DNA of 64,000 nucleotides. Origin: Urechis unicinctus (Eukaryota; Annelida; Polychaeta; Xenopneusta; Urechidae). The notes under the pieces are model-generated. The model saw nothing but the letters and a program-made list of their open reading frames with translations. It made no database searches and had not been told where the DNA came from. A program made the translations under genes and the position numbers. This document shows positions 1 to 12,041 of the stretch, piece after piece. Numbering within the stretch: position 1 is the first letter of the stretch; the number at the start of each line of letters is the position of its first letter. The stretch is taken from contig CM067354.1 in the NCBI GenBank assembly GCA_034190875.2, forward strand, positions 46,857,037 through 46,921,036, in the 5' to 3' direction.

Positions 1-146
1 GTAGGTAGGTAGGTAGGTAGGTAGGTAGGTAGGTAGGTAGGTAGGTAGGTAGGTAGGTAGGTAGGTAGGTAGGTAGGTAGGTAGGTAGGTAGGTAGGTAG
101 GTAGGTAGGTAGGTAGGTAGGTAGGTAGGTAGGTAGGTAGGTAGGT
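1..146. repeat. (GTAG)n tetranucleotide microsatellite
   Basis: An uninterrupted GTAG array of about 36 units begins at the window edge, so its true length is unknown. It decays into GTGGGGTAGGTAGC just after 146. The G-rich strand is the given strand. Perfect arrays this long usually vary in length between individuals. Confidence 0.98.
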
Positions 147-3100
147 GTGGGGTAGGTAGCTTAGTAGGCTCATTGTCAATAGTTGAATTCTTTTCCGGTT
201 TATTTGTATTCAAATGCTTATGATGACAACACAGTTTGCCGACCGTGCCCATACAAGCAATGGATCTGACAATGGGTATTTTATGATTATCTCTGGATGA
301 CTTTGACATGCTCATGGTCATATCTGTTTATGAGAAATAGGTGAATGAAATATTTTAGGTTGGTACTTGTTCTCAGTATGAATTGTTGCTATACTTATGC
401 TATCAATCAGGCAAATGTTGACCGACCCCGCTATGAGGTTGAATTGTTAGATAACTTTTCATTTCACATATTTACGTCGACTTTTCGATCTCCATGACTT
501 CGAACAATGATCAGTGTGTTTCACAATGTTATCATTCCTTCTTAGATCTAAGTAGTCGCAGTCGGTTGTCCCCAATGGAAGATAAAGTATGCTATCGGCT
601 TGACCTGATAATACATGGGGCAGACGCCTTATCTTTTATGTTGCACTTTGGACCAGTTGTGTTAATAGTAATGTATGGTTACGCAACAACCTTCGTACTT
701 CCTTAAATGATGGACCCATGCGGGTGGCCATCGGAGGCGTCAATCATGAAGCAATCGAGGAGTTACAGACGCATATTGTCGCGTGAAGTGGCTCTATGAC
801 TGGCCGTCGCAGTCGTAACGTTCAACTGTTGCAAGCAAATAATGTTTATATGCGCGCAATTAAATAATTACTTGGGCGCAAAGTAGTCGGCCAATCAGAA
901 CACAGGGATTGCCTGCACACATTTAAATTGGCCAATCAGATCACAGGGACTACTTGCGCACAACTATATTCTGCCCAACGCAATATACACACTACGTGAC
1001 GTAAAATTACATTGGCATGTACACTGCATCCACAGCCAAAATCATGTAGTTTTGCTCTATACCTACAAAATATGTATTTGACGGCGGCCGCATGTAATTC
1101 GTAGTTTGCATTTGTATAACAGTTTGACCGGCCCGATTCTAACACATTCTACCAATCAGGAAAACCTTACCATTGAAAATTTATTGATATTGATATGCAC
1201 TGTTTTTCAAAGGTTCTCGATAAAAATGATCAAATTACAACACAAGGTTGGATTATGTATATGAAGACAATTGAAAGCGGCCATTGGTTCAATGAGGACC
1301 TTACCCTAGCATCCCTTTTAATAACTGATACATATACTCAACGAAAGTAGAGTGTATGCAATCGGCTTCCATCTATTGGATACGGATTTGGACATCGCAA
1401 AGACATTAAATTCACATGGTAATGCCTTCAAGATGTTGTAGGTTAATAATTATGCTGTTTAGCAGGATAATAAGACAAAATCATGCTAACATTACAATAG
1501 CGTAGTATTTTTTCTGGTTTTGACTCCTATTTTTGACTTCATTTTTTCTAAACAAAATGTCCTTAAAAATACTCCATTCTACATGACATTATCTAGAGTA
1601 ACCACTCGAGTAAGCAGGATCCAAGTTCGCTCCGAAATTTGCGAGAAATGCAATTATGGATGAGATACTGCATATGTTTTGGCCTCGTTTACCAGTATCT
1701 TGGGGAAAAAATGATGCCTTGGTTAGAGTACACTTTGTCATTCTAGGGTAGATTCCAAGCATAAAATACCATGTCTGCTGGACAGTTGCTTCTTAAATGG
1801 ACGGAGACCTTGATTCGAGGAACCCCTAGTAGACACCAGCTCAGCTTCCCAATTTGAGTTTTCTTTATGAATACGGCCCCAGTTATCAACCATACCAATA
1901 CATGACATCATGGCCATTGCAAGCTGCACCCACATCGAGTTCGCTGTACTCTGTAAGCGAAACAATCACAAAAGAGAACGTTGGCGCAAGTAAAAAGCGG
2001 TGTTTTTCGTATTGCGCAACTAGATAATTACTTATTTATATGTCATATTCATTACTCTAAAGTTGCAAAAAAGTACGTGAGTATTTGAACGTCAGTAGGT
2101 TGAACATGGAGCTATGATTTCCGATGAGACATTTGACAGTCATGACTGATTTGCAGATATTACACCTGAACTGAGTGCATACAAATTGCAATATCCCATT
2201 CATTGCAGAGAGCGTGTTTGTAATTATTGTTAGAATTGCTTTGTTGTATGCAGTATTTGAAATGCTGAATGTACTTGTACACCTGAAATGGAACAATTAC
2301 AATTTACATCGATGATATGACACGGGTCTTGGACGGTTGTAGTCGTTAGCTCCAGCTGCTATCGAATAGATTGTTTATATGATTATAATAGACAACATTG
2401 GCTATATTTCAGTCATGAAAGCAATACCATTTTGATGAAATCTACTTATTCTACTATGACATCTAGCTCATAATATTTCCGATCTCATACAAATTAAGCA
2501 CAACAACATATAATACTGCAATAGCTATCATATATAGTGAAAGAGGTCGCAGTATTGTGCGGAATCATATAAAATAATAATACTTTTCTTGTGCCTGCCT
2601 GAATGTTGAACAGCCATTAATGCTCAAATTCATGTCGCTTTTGTTAGTTGGGGTCCTGCCCTAATGATGGCTGGCACAGTAATGACGATTGCGGCGATAT
2701 CCCAATGAAACGGGGCGCAAACGTCATACCCTCCTTCTTGAGATTATTTCCATTACTTCAAATGTGCGACTGCATAATGACCGCTTTTTATCAGTTTGCT
2801 TAGGTCTTACTTATCATTCGAGGTATAAATATGTATGAGCCTAAGCAGGTAATACATAGTAAGAGATAAACGCAGGTTTATTTCAATCAATTTAACTGGT
2901 GTTTTTAATCCTCTTAAGTTGTATTACGCCCCACATTAAGTTGGCCATTAAGTGTGTAAGTATGGATGAAGTTGGGGACTTAAAAAGTGAACAGTTCGTC
3001 GCTGATACATTAAATTACTTGATCAATGCCCCAAGCACAACGGATTTCTATGACATTCCATGGTTGTTGCTGTTATATGCAATTCTAATATTATCTGATT

Positions 3101-4150
3101 GAAAACGACCAACATTGAAATAATCAAGTACTTTATTAAGTGTTTTTTAACTGGATCATTCCCAAATTTAATCGAACATTAATCAGGTAATTCGTTCTAT
3201 GGCTACTCGCTCGACAGCATCTTACTTAGTGACGACGTGATCGCTTTCACTGAAGCTACTTTTCTGAAGGAGCAAATTCGCGATGATAAGTTTATTCAAT
3301 GGTCGCTTCATAGTAGACAACGTGTACATGTACAATCGATCGTGCATTTAAACAGTGTTACACGCCAGATTATAGTGTTGTTCATGATGTTATTAACACA
3401 ATAACTAGCAAAATACAATGAATAATATATATGTGTCATTTGTAACGAGTTAGCGCAGTGTCGGATGCATTATTTTCCGGACACGTAAGCTATTAAGTGA
3501 TATGCACGCTGGCTCTCCGAAAACTTGTGGTTCATAGTCCTTAACAAATATACAATTGCATTACGCAAAACAGTATATCCAATGCGAAACACAAAATATC
3601 ATTATCTTGTAGTGATAACAACAGCATTATTTAGTTGTTTCGATAAACGTAGCAAAGTATTAACCAAATGATCCCCGATTGCCATAGTATGTTGCTGTTG
3701 TTTTTGAACGTGTGTCCATGTTTCATGCAAATACATGCAGAGCCTGGGGATACTCGTCGGGGCACAGGTGGTGCGGCATAATCAGCTAATTTATCCTATT
3801 CGAATACGTGTGCTGTGTACGATGTCTAATGCTTCCAAACTTTTGTTTTCGCATTCGAGCAATTAAATCACACTGGAAGTAAACACAGCGTATGTATTTG
3901 CACACGAGTTTAGCAGGGCCAAGATATCGAGTACGATGAGCGATAAAGCATTCGCTATGTGCTATATGTTCCAAATGTTGTTTTTCAATGACCAATTTGC
4001 AATTTACTTGATGGCTTTATTATTGAAATGAATAATTTGAAAAGATCATGTGAAATGCCAACTGTGCTGTAAATGACAGTAATTGTACGTCGTGTAAGAT
4101 TATAGTCGTCGGTCATTTGCATTGTGTTAGAGGCGATCTCACATTCACGC
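147..4150. other. Anonymous AT-rich DNA, no gene recognised
   Basis: The open frames here are at most about 80 codons and none resembles a known domain. Apart from the CCAAT-bearing duplication at 889-970, I see only scattered A/T-rich sequence. A weak endonuclease-like reading at 3195-3330 is listed as a finding rather than annotated as a gene. Confidence 0.6.
889..970. repeat. 41-bp imperfect tandem duplication with CCAAT boxes
   Basis: GGCCAATCAGAACACAGGGA at 889 recurs as GGCCAATCAGATCACAGGGA at 930, a period of 41 bp. Each unit ends in a related G/C-rich stretch (GCCTGCACAC and ACTTGCGCAC). The core CCAATCAG matches the NF-Y binding consensus. A further CCAATCAGG lies near 1153, and the reverse motif ATTGG lies near 1285. 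Nothing downstream is recognisable as a gene, so promoter function is only a possibility. Confidence 0.6.
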
Positions 4151-4770
4151 AGTCATTCAACATCAATCAAGCATATTGCCTTAGGCCCAAAGCGGAATAT
4201 AATAAGCAAAGTAAGTAGATCAGCTTGAATCAGCTGCTCTAGTTAAAGAAAATATACATTGAGGGGAATGCGTTAGTGAAGCGATTCTCGTGTCCTCTGA
4301 ATTTACCTCGGTAATTATCTAGGTACATGTGCACACTTGTCTAGTTTTACACCCTTAGAGCACAACTTACAATCGCCCCGAGTGTGCCCTAGTGTAATGG
4401 CCGCATAACGACGACGGTATGGAGTCACGGGATGAGCATTCACTATATTTTGTTCCCAACAGTCATGCAACATCAATCAAGCATATTGCCTTAGGCCCAA
4501 AGCGGAATATATTAAGCAAAGTAAGTAGATCAGCTTGAATCAGCTGCTTTAGTTAAAGAAAATATACATTGAGGGGAATGCGTTAGTGAAGCGATTCTCG
4601 TGTCCTCTGAATTTACCTCGGTAATTATCTAGGTACATGTGCACACTTGTCTAGTATTACACCCTTAGAGCACAACTTACAATCGCCCCGAGTGTGCCCT
4701 AGTGTAATGGCCGCATAACGACGACGGTATGGAGTCACGGGATGAGCATTCACTATATTTTGTTCCCAAC
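4151..4770. repeat. Two-copy tandem duplication of a 310-bp unit
   Basis: Copy 1 (4151-4460) is followed directly by copy 2 (4461-4770) with no spacer. By eye they differ at about four positions: T/G at unit position 7, A/T just after the AGCGGAATAT stretch, C/T in CAGCTGCTCT, and T/A in CTAGTTTTAC. There is no indel. The near identity implies a recent duplication or ongoing homogenisation. The unit has no long open frame and no motif I recognise. Confidence 0.97.
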
Positions 4771-5066
4771 AACAACCTTGTCAAATACTGAAACCTTAGT
4801 GATGAAACACGGTACAATAAAATTATAAGACACCTCATGTTGCTCCAGTATATTTATGATCACATGCAGATGAGTCGCGCCCGGAGATCTTCAAAACCGC
4901 TGCATGTCAGTCGAAGATGCCCAACAAACAGCGTGTAAATGCTATATATGTGTGCAATTAAATCGGGGAATGGACGAATCTGCCAAACTATTGACAATAT
5001 ATTAATGCTATTACTGTATGCAATCGCACATTGGCTTCCACACAAGCAACCGTTTTACAGTGAACC

Positions 5067-5099
<33 letters not shown>

Positions 5100-5112
5100 T
5101 ACAGATATATAT

Positions 5113-5202
<90 letters not shown>

Positions 5203-5440
5203 GTACATATATATATATATATATTTATATCTGCATATATATGTATATATGAATATATGTTTTATATATATATATGTACAATTATATATATATACAATAT
5301 GTATATATACAATTACATATATACATATATCGATATAGAAACAAATATGTTTGTGTATATATTTACATATATGCATATAAATACATAATAATACTTAATA
5401 ATGCATATAAATATGTAATTACATTTTATAAACATATATA
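5067..5440. repeat. (TA)n microsatellite with interruptions
   Basis: Long TA runs are broken by GATACAGA, TTTATA, GTACAT and similar short variants, and decay into TA-rich sequence toward 5440. Apparent Tyr/Ile repeat proteins of 121-149 codons on both strands across this tract are translations of the repeat and are not genes. Confidence 0.97.
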
Positions 5441-8400
5441 TTTATCCATGTATTCGTTCGTTAATGGGTATATATAATGCAAACGAATGACTTTCTATGT
5501 CTGTATAAGCTAATCCTGTCTCATTAAAAGTATGCAGTATTAGAATGATGGCCCAGATATAAGCACTGTTATACAGCGGTTGCTGCTTGCCTAATGACGA
5601 ACCCGATGATATGTCAATATTTATTTATGCGAGGGTAGAAACTTGGAATCCTCAGTAAAACAACAGCTATTGCCAACCGACCATAACAGTGGGTGTGCTG
5701 CTGACAGATTTTTGTGCACGATTAAATACCGCTTACTTATCTATAGTGTCAATGGGATGTCATAGTCAAAATTTTGGGTCGTACCAAATTGGGTGCCAGC
5801 GCATTCCACGTGAATTGGACAAAAACGTTTGTTGCGTTAAGCCAAATTGTGCGTTACATCAGGGCAAATTTCACGTTGTCTTGCGCGTTTCCATAACACG
5901 TGATAAACATGTAATAACATATGACAGATTAATTAATGCTGACAGATCAGTATATGATTGACCCCCAATATGAGCCGGTTGATTTGAATAGATAGAATGT
6001 ATTGGTTTTGTGGTTAATTTCAATGATGTGAGGATAGCACCTGAAGTCGACAGTGTTAGTGCAATCTGATATAGTACAAGGAAACAAATTCTCACGGCAG
6101 CTTGAGTGCTCTTCATAGAAATCTGCTTAAAGCATATCTATGGTTCCTGGTGCAAAGAGACGTTTGACGATGTGTATTGGCGATTAACTCAACATGCGCT
6201 GTTAGCCTGATGTCTATAGTCAATACCTAGCGAGGTTAACAAGGCAAAAATCTACCTCCCATTGCTGCAACAGCATAATAAGAATGAACAAAAATACACA
6301 ATGCTTAGTCCGATTTGTGTGAAACATCCAACGTCATATTTCGGAAACAAAACAATCACAGCCGTACTTTTGTTGTAGTCACAAATATATATTGAGAAGC
6401 ACATGATACACTGATGATAATCAGTATGCTATGTGTAAAATGTGGCTGTATTATACGCGAATAAGGCATCCTAGCAACCACATTGCATTTCTGCCACTTG
6501 CTATCATTTTCCTACGATAACAGACAAGCAACGTACACGAGGTTTGTACAGCAGTCAATGAAACATGCAGCGATTTGCTATTTGGTGCATTGACTCCCAC
6601 CGATCGCAAACGCGAGCTATTCTGCTGATAAAACTTTCAAGAAACTATATTGCAATTCAACATTTTGTGTTTTTGTCTGAATGAGTTACCTAAAAAACCT
6701 GGACGGATACAGCGTGGTATCGACACCATTCTTTCACATACAGTCGCCATAATGTATTTACATTGTTATACGTAAAACGCTGGTCTGCAATAGCAAATAC
6801 ATGTCCGTCCGAGTGATAGCCGCGCACAAGTGACTAATGACCGCGGTGATATCAGGTAAAACCTAGTTTCACATTGCCAATTAAATACTAGCCACCTACC
6901 CGATTTTATCTGACTTACTTACATATTTAATTTGATGATGATGATTTCGTCTACCAGATTATTTACGTTTTCCTCTTACAAACACTTATGCGCTCTTGTT
7001 ATCACATCCGTTTTGATGCGCAATCAACTTCTAAAATTACATTACGCAATATACCCTCCCCCTCATATAATATATGCCATATAATTCTAATAAATGGTAG
7101 CATAAAGATATAAGATATTTAAATGTATCGATGTATGCTGCAGCTGTGAGTCACATGTTTGATAATGAAAACGGCAGCTGGCGAAGTGCTTTAGCAATGG
7201 CCATATAACCTTATACTGCATTACAGGACATCGATTGCTGTGACTATCTTCCTATCATTGCACACACCAAACAAGGTGACGATTAGGTAATTGCTTTAAG
7301 AGCAATAAAAACGATTGGGCGGTAATTATCAGCATGCGGTGCCTTCATAACATGTGGCCATCGTGGTCGATGTAGTTGGTAGGCACCAACACAACGAGTC
7401 ATAATCAGTACCATTCGAGCCATATGCGACCACATTGGAATCGATCGATGTGTAAGCAGCAACACAGGTATTGAGCTATATTGTCAATAAATGCCTCGAT
7501 AGGGCTAAGTGATCTCGGACAATGGTCGACACACAAAGAAATTTTGATGCATAATTTCAGGACAAATAGCGAATAAAAGCTGTAATAAAATGATGACACA
7601 GAGGCAACATGAAAAAACAAAAATGTGTCGAATCACTTAGTGGACAAATTTCGATTCAGTGCCACATTTGTGTTTTGATAACTGACCAATGTGTGTATAT
7701 TACACTAGACTACCATGACCATATATGTACACATGTTTTCTAGTTGAAACATATACACATGTTTAGGATTGATCGTGTAGAGGTCATTCGGGTAATTTTA
7801 AGAGCTATTTATTTCAGGCAGCTAACGCCCACGGTATCAATATGTTAGTCTATCTTCCCACGTCAGCCAGACCATATTGCATCGTCGTAAAGAATCAAAA
7901 GACCCGAGGATATATACCATATATTTCCATCCACCTACTCACAAATTCACATTTAATCATCCTGCCACAATGTCTAATATTGCCAATAATAGGAAAACGT
8001 TTCCGTAAATCTAAAGTTTTTACGAACATTTATGTGGCGGTGCGTTTAGGTCTATATTATTTCAGCTGAAAAAGGGCCTCCAGGCGTTTGATAGTTTGAT
8101 ATATATGAATATGAGCAAAGCTGAGTGCTTATGAGGGTGACCTCATTTTTGGTGATGTGTGTATTTCCTAATTGTTCATTCATCGCCCATGCACGAAGGA
8201 AAATAGCCAAAGTATCTTATTGGTTTGTAATCTCTTGCCAGTTAGCACAAAAGGCTACGCTAGAAGGTAATATTGGTAATGGTTGCATCTATGACAAAAC
8301 CGTACTTGTGTTATTCACTCGTAGTACCGTAAATGTATTAAGCACATTACTTACTACAGAAATGTATAACATATATGATGATGATAATGATGATTATGAT

Positions 8401-8886
8401 GATGGGTATGGAAATGACGATGAAGAGAAAGAGGATCGTAGCTTGTGGTTCGGTAAGAGTTTATTATTCGGGGTCATTTTATATATTGCCAAAAATATTG
8501 TTCCTCGTCGTATGACTGAACGCCTTTAACAGTACAGTCCTAGCATGTGAAAAAGCGAAAACCTTCACGTTGCCTCTCGTAACTCTCGGCCTTGAACATT
8601 TTGCCAGATTGCGTTGCAAACTCTCTCTAATAGGATCAATTTTAAACTTCATACCGCCGGGCAGGGAGACATTGGCTCTTCTTTCATGATCTTATATCCC
8701 ATATATGCTGCTGAGGCATCCATTTCTATGCATACATTGCAATTTAAGAAAGCGTTTATGCTAAACAGGATGTAGGAAACCATAGAGTAAAAATGATATG
8801 TTAACCGTTGCGCCTCGTCATATTTATATGGTAACCTATATACAATTTTACTTCATATGTAAACCGTATGCCAATCAAGCTTTATT
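5441..8886. other. Anonymous DNA, no gene recognised
   Basis: The longest open frame is 8125-8529 on the plus strand (134 codons). Its only distinctive part is an Asp-rich stretch encoded by a degenerate GAT run around 8370-8430. It has no recognisable domain, so I read it as chance. Other frames are at most about 90 codons. Confidence 0.6.
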
Positions 8887-9022
8887 ACTCACGCCTCATA
8901 TTGAAAACCATACACACACTAAGTCTAGACACTCACACCTATTGAAAACCACATACATATCAAGGCTAGTAACTTACATACCATAATGAAATCCGTTTAC
9001 ACGTCAAGGCTAGTAACTTACA
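8887..9022. repeat. 44-bp minisatellite, about 3.2 copies
   Basis: Diverged units start at 8887, 8931, 8972 and 9016. Each opens with ACTCAC or ACTTAC, followed by an (A)TTGAAAACC or AATGAAATCC block and ending in (A)AGGCTAGTA or AAGTCTAGAC. Unit 2 is about 3 bp shorter. The divergence between units suggests an old array. Confidence 0.8.
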
Positions 9023-9622
9023 GGTCGCATATTTGTTGATGCTTAAAAGACGATTAAAAACAAAATGTATCGATCAGTCATGCAGCTAACAAATCTGAAC
9101 ACCTACGTCTTTGGTTTTTACAAGCCCTTGTCATTAAGAAAGCAAACGTCGCATTTCCTCTATAACTGTAACAAATCATTCACACAACTAAGATTCTGGG
9201 GTATGAGCTTTGATTCCACAAGCTCTGACAATGTCATCAAATGAGCCAATATAACTAAGAGTAGTCGTATTATCATTTATATTTATCCAATTATTTGACA
9301 TTTCAATACCGCAGCACATGTCGGAACTGTTCATAGGGCTTATTGCATAAGCTTTATATACTTCTCACTGCCACTTTAACAGCGGCATATCGGCGAGGTC
9401 TGAAAATTGCTTCCATCATTAGTCAGTCGACTTGCAAGGACAACAGGTTCCAATATCAAATATAGACCATTTTTCCTGGCAGGATTTTAGATTCACGTAT
9501 TTATAAGTGTAAGTGGTGGACTGGTGGCTTGTGTCATGGTATCACTGGAGGTCTATGGGCTCCACAATTAAATCGCTTAAATATGCGATCCTTCCAATCG
9601 ACGTTAGATGTGTGACCGACTA

Positions 9623-9690
9623 TTAATAACGGTAGACGAGTAGCATTTAGTCTATGTTGATAACGGTAGAATAGCAGCCATTAGTCTCGG
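9623..9690. repeat. 34-bp tandem duplication
   Basis: TTAATAACGGTAGA at 9623 is repeated as TTGATAACGGTAGA at 9657. Both are followed by AGCA(G/C)CATTAGTCT-like sequence. There are two copies only and no evident function. Confidence 0.65.
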
Positions 9691-10136
9691 ACTAAATACT
9701 GCCGAAGGGAGCAGCACTGTATTTTACATTTAAGTAAAGGTTAAATATATAATCAACTGAAATGATTATTATTGTGTCTCTTGATCAATATTCTGTAGAT
9801 TGGATTATTACCATGGGAGTATTATGATCAACAATACTCATAACATATCTTTTATCATTTGCGACATTCGAATTACTAATGGCATATTATCGGCTAACCG
9901 CCGATAAAAGAGCATTCGTCATAATCAGTTAATTGAGGAAAAAAAATTCATGCATCGCAACATCAATTGTTCTTTTGGAGAAAGCCTACCAGGTTAAAAC
10001 GTATTACACATTGACCTTGTTCTAGAGTGGAGTTTTCATATATAGCGGATACATTTGCACTAACGGCATGTATTATTCAATTGTGCAGGTTGTATGATAT
10101 AAGTTAAATTATAACTGTGAAAAAGGACATATCGTG

Positions 10137-10155
10137 TGTATGTGTGTGTGTGTGT
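10137..10155. repeat. Short (TG)n microsatellite
   Basis: This is a short GTGTATGTGTGTGTGTGTG tract. It is a simple repeat with no other signal. Confidence 0.85.
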
Positions 10156-10211
10156 CCCATTGTGGTCGTTATTAGCAACTAGGTCATGTACAATTCGCAG
10201 TGTGTGTATAA

Positions 10212-10232
10212 CTCTGAGGGTGGTCCTCAGAG
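10212..10232. other. Perfect 8-bp hairpin
   Basis: CTCTGAGG and CCTCAGAG are exact reverse complements around a 5-nt GTGGT loop. A looser GGGGTTTTAAAGCCCC inverted segment follows. It lies just outside copy A of the interspersed repeat. No T-run or gene context supports a terminator role. Confidence 0.6.
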
Positions 10233-10347
10233 GGGTTTTAAAGCCCCCTTTCAGAGCAGTGACCGAGTACAAGACACGAGAATCCATTTTTCATACTTAG
10301 GGGTTGAACCCATATCCCGAGGGTCGACAGGCGAAGAAGTAAATCAC

Positions 10348-11100
10348 GATCTGTCATGATACGTTGACGAAAAATAACGCACCATAGCAGATGAACTAGT
10401 GGTACATCTTGCCCAATACAGTCCCATAAAGTCATGCAGCGCATACGTTGTCCGGAGCAGGACCATTTATATCTATCACTCACATCATTTAGCAATGCCA
10501 CTTAGCAAGATATGACTATACTGAAAACATACAAAGTAATGCGAAGCCAAAAACACAAAATACCATTGTGAAAGTCATTACAATGCTGAGCCCTGCTTAC
10601 AACTCACTCACTATTTATGCTTACTGTGCTAATCCTACATGACATCTATAGGAGACAGCGCAGATTTTGCATCATATGTTTTCGACAGTCTTTATCATCT
10701 CGTCCTGGCGCATGTACTATACACGCATTGAAGTTACTAGCACAATGACGCCAGAACATTACAACGTCCACAGGTTTGTAATTGAGATTTATCTTCACTA
10801 CTAAATGACAATTGTCATGCACCAACGATTTAATACTAGTATAAATAGCCTTCCATAGCTATTTTAATATAAGTAAGCAAATGTAGCAACATAGTACATG
10901 GGATGTTTAACAATATGTCGTATATGTATATATAAGGTTATAACATGCATCTGATGCAATATATCGTGTTATTAGCGTGTTCCGATATAATATTACGACC
11001 TGCAATTGATCAGCGAAAATACTGGGGTAACCGAGATGGTGTACGATATTGCATTACGATAAATGCAGATATGCTCTAGCACATATGTAAAAATTATATT
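10348..11100 (+). repeat. Unclassified interspersed repeat, copy A (longest copy)
   Basis: This is the longest of three diverged copies of one sequence family. The first part (10348-10600) aligns with copy B at 11792-12041. Shared blocks include ACCATAGCAGATGAACTA (CCATAGCAGATGAACTA in B), GCTGAAAACATACAAA (ACTGAAAACATACAAA here) and GCCAAAAACACA. The part from about 10480 to 11100 aligns with the reverse complement of copy C. Shared blocks there include GTTCCGATATA, GACCTGCAATTGATCAGCGA and CGATAAATGCAGATAT. There is no convincing coding frame, so it may be a non-autonomous transposon or an LTR or UTR fragment. I could not identify terminal inverted repeats or target-site duplications. Confidence 0.8.
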
Positions 11101-11190
11101 GAACGGCGTGTTCCCTTTGATGGCTGTTTTGTCGCGTCAAAATTTACGTATAGGACCATTAGTCAAGATAAAGACGCGTCATATCAACAA

Positions 11191-11278
11191 GAAAGAGAGA
11201 GGGAGAGAGAGCGAAAGGGAGGAAAGAGAGTGAGAGAGAGACAGACAGAGAGAGACAGACAGACAAAAAAACAGACAG
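11191..11278. repeat. Purine-rich (GA)n/(GACA)n low-complexity tract
   Basis: The plus strand is almost pure purine (GAGA, GGGA and GAAAGGGAGG runs) before passing into GACAGACAGA repeats and an A7 run. Such tracts can form triplex (H-DNA) structures. The minus-strand Leu/Ser-rich open frame across it is a translation of the repeat. Confidence 0.9.
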
Positions 11279-11791
11279 TGATAAAGAAACACACATAACA
11301 CTATGTTGCTGCATGTAGGCATAGAGTTAGCGCACACGTGTTGATAAGACTCACTGCTTTGGGAATTGTGCATCTCGGCGTCTCCTTGACGCCACATTTC
11401 TGCTAACGCTGTCATTTAAGATGCTGTGACGTTATTTTGACGCCCCAGGGGAAGCCATGGACCACTCCACAATGGAGATTACTAGACTCGCTGGAGGCCT
11501 TAGCTGTCTGTGCATCCTAGTTATGCAATATTTATGGGTATATATTACAATTCTGATTTACTGAATGCTCACAAAAGACAGTAGGAGTAACCCTACGTAA
11601 GGCAAGTTGGATGACATGTCGTCAACGGATTTGAGCCAAGTCATTGTTCTTAACTTGCCCTCGTAATATATCGTCAGAGCGAGAGTACTGTACCCCACAT
11701 ATTGCTGATAATACACGACACACGGTATTTTTTTGGCACTACTATTATCCATTAATCACAGCTCTCTCTCCGCTTAATATTTTTTAGCCAT

Positions 11792-12041
11792 GTCTATTCT
11801 GATACGTGGTCGAAAATAAGGCGCCATAGCAGATGAACTATTAATACATCTTGTGGCTCACAGTCCCATCACGGTCTTGAGCTCAAGCGTTGTCAGGGGA
11901 GGACTATTTATATCTACAACTCACATCATTAGGCAAATACCACTTGGCAAGATATGACTATGCTGAAAACATACAAATCAATGCAAAGCCAAAAACACAT
12001 GATACCATTATGAAAGCCATTACAATGCTGAACTCTGCTTA
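11792..12041 (+). repeat. Unclassified interspersed repeat, copy B (partial)
   Basis: About 250 bp matches 10348-10600 in the same orientation, roughly 1.4 kb downstream of copy A. By eye identity is near 80% with small indels. Shared stretches include CCATAGCAGATGAACTA, ACTCACATCATT, AAGATATGACTAT and GAAAACATACAAA. Similarity to copy A stops after CTGCTTA. A short AGTACATGGGATGT match at about 12145 may be coincidence. Confidence 0.85.

Noticed and set aside
4939-5388. 149-codon open frame (plus) and 121-codon frame (minus) rich in Tyr/Ile
   Set aside because: Both are translations of the (TA)n microsatellite. The same pattern appears at every TA array in the window.
7283-7465. Minus-strand DNYRPIVFIALK, resembling the YRPISL block of LINE reverse transcriptases
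   Set aside because: Only one short match, and none of the neighbouring blocks could be found in any frame on either side.
8125-8529. 134-codon open frame with an Asp-rich stretch
   Set aside because: The acidic stretch comes from a degenerate GAT run. No domain, no partner frames, and the length is within chance.
10270-10345. GGTTGAACCC, resembling a tRNA B-box
   Set aside because: No matching A-box, anticodon arm or acceptor stem could be folded around it.
11179-11415. Minus-strand Leu/Ser-rich open frame resembling a membrane segment
   Set aside because: It is a translation of the GA/GACA purine tract.
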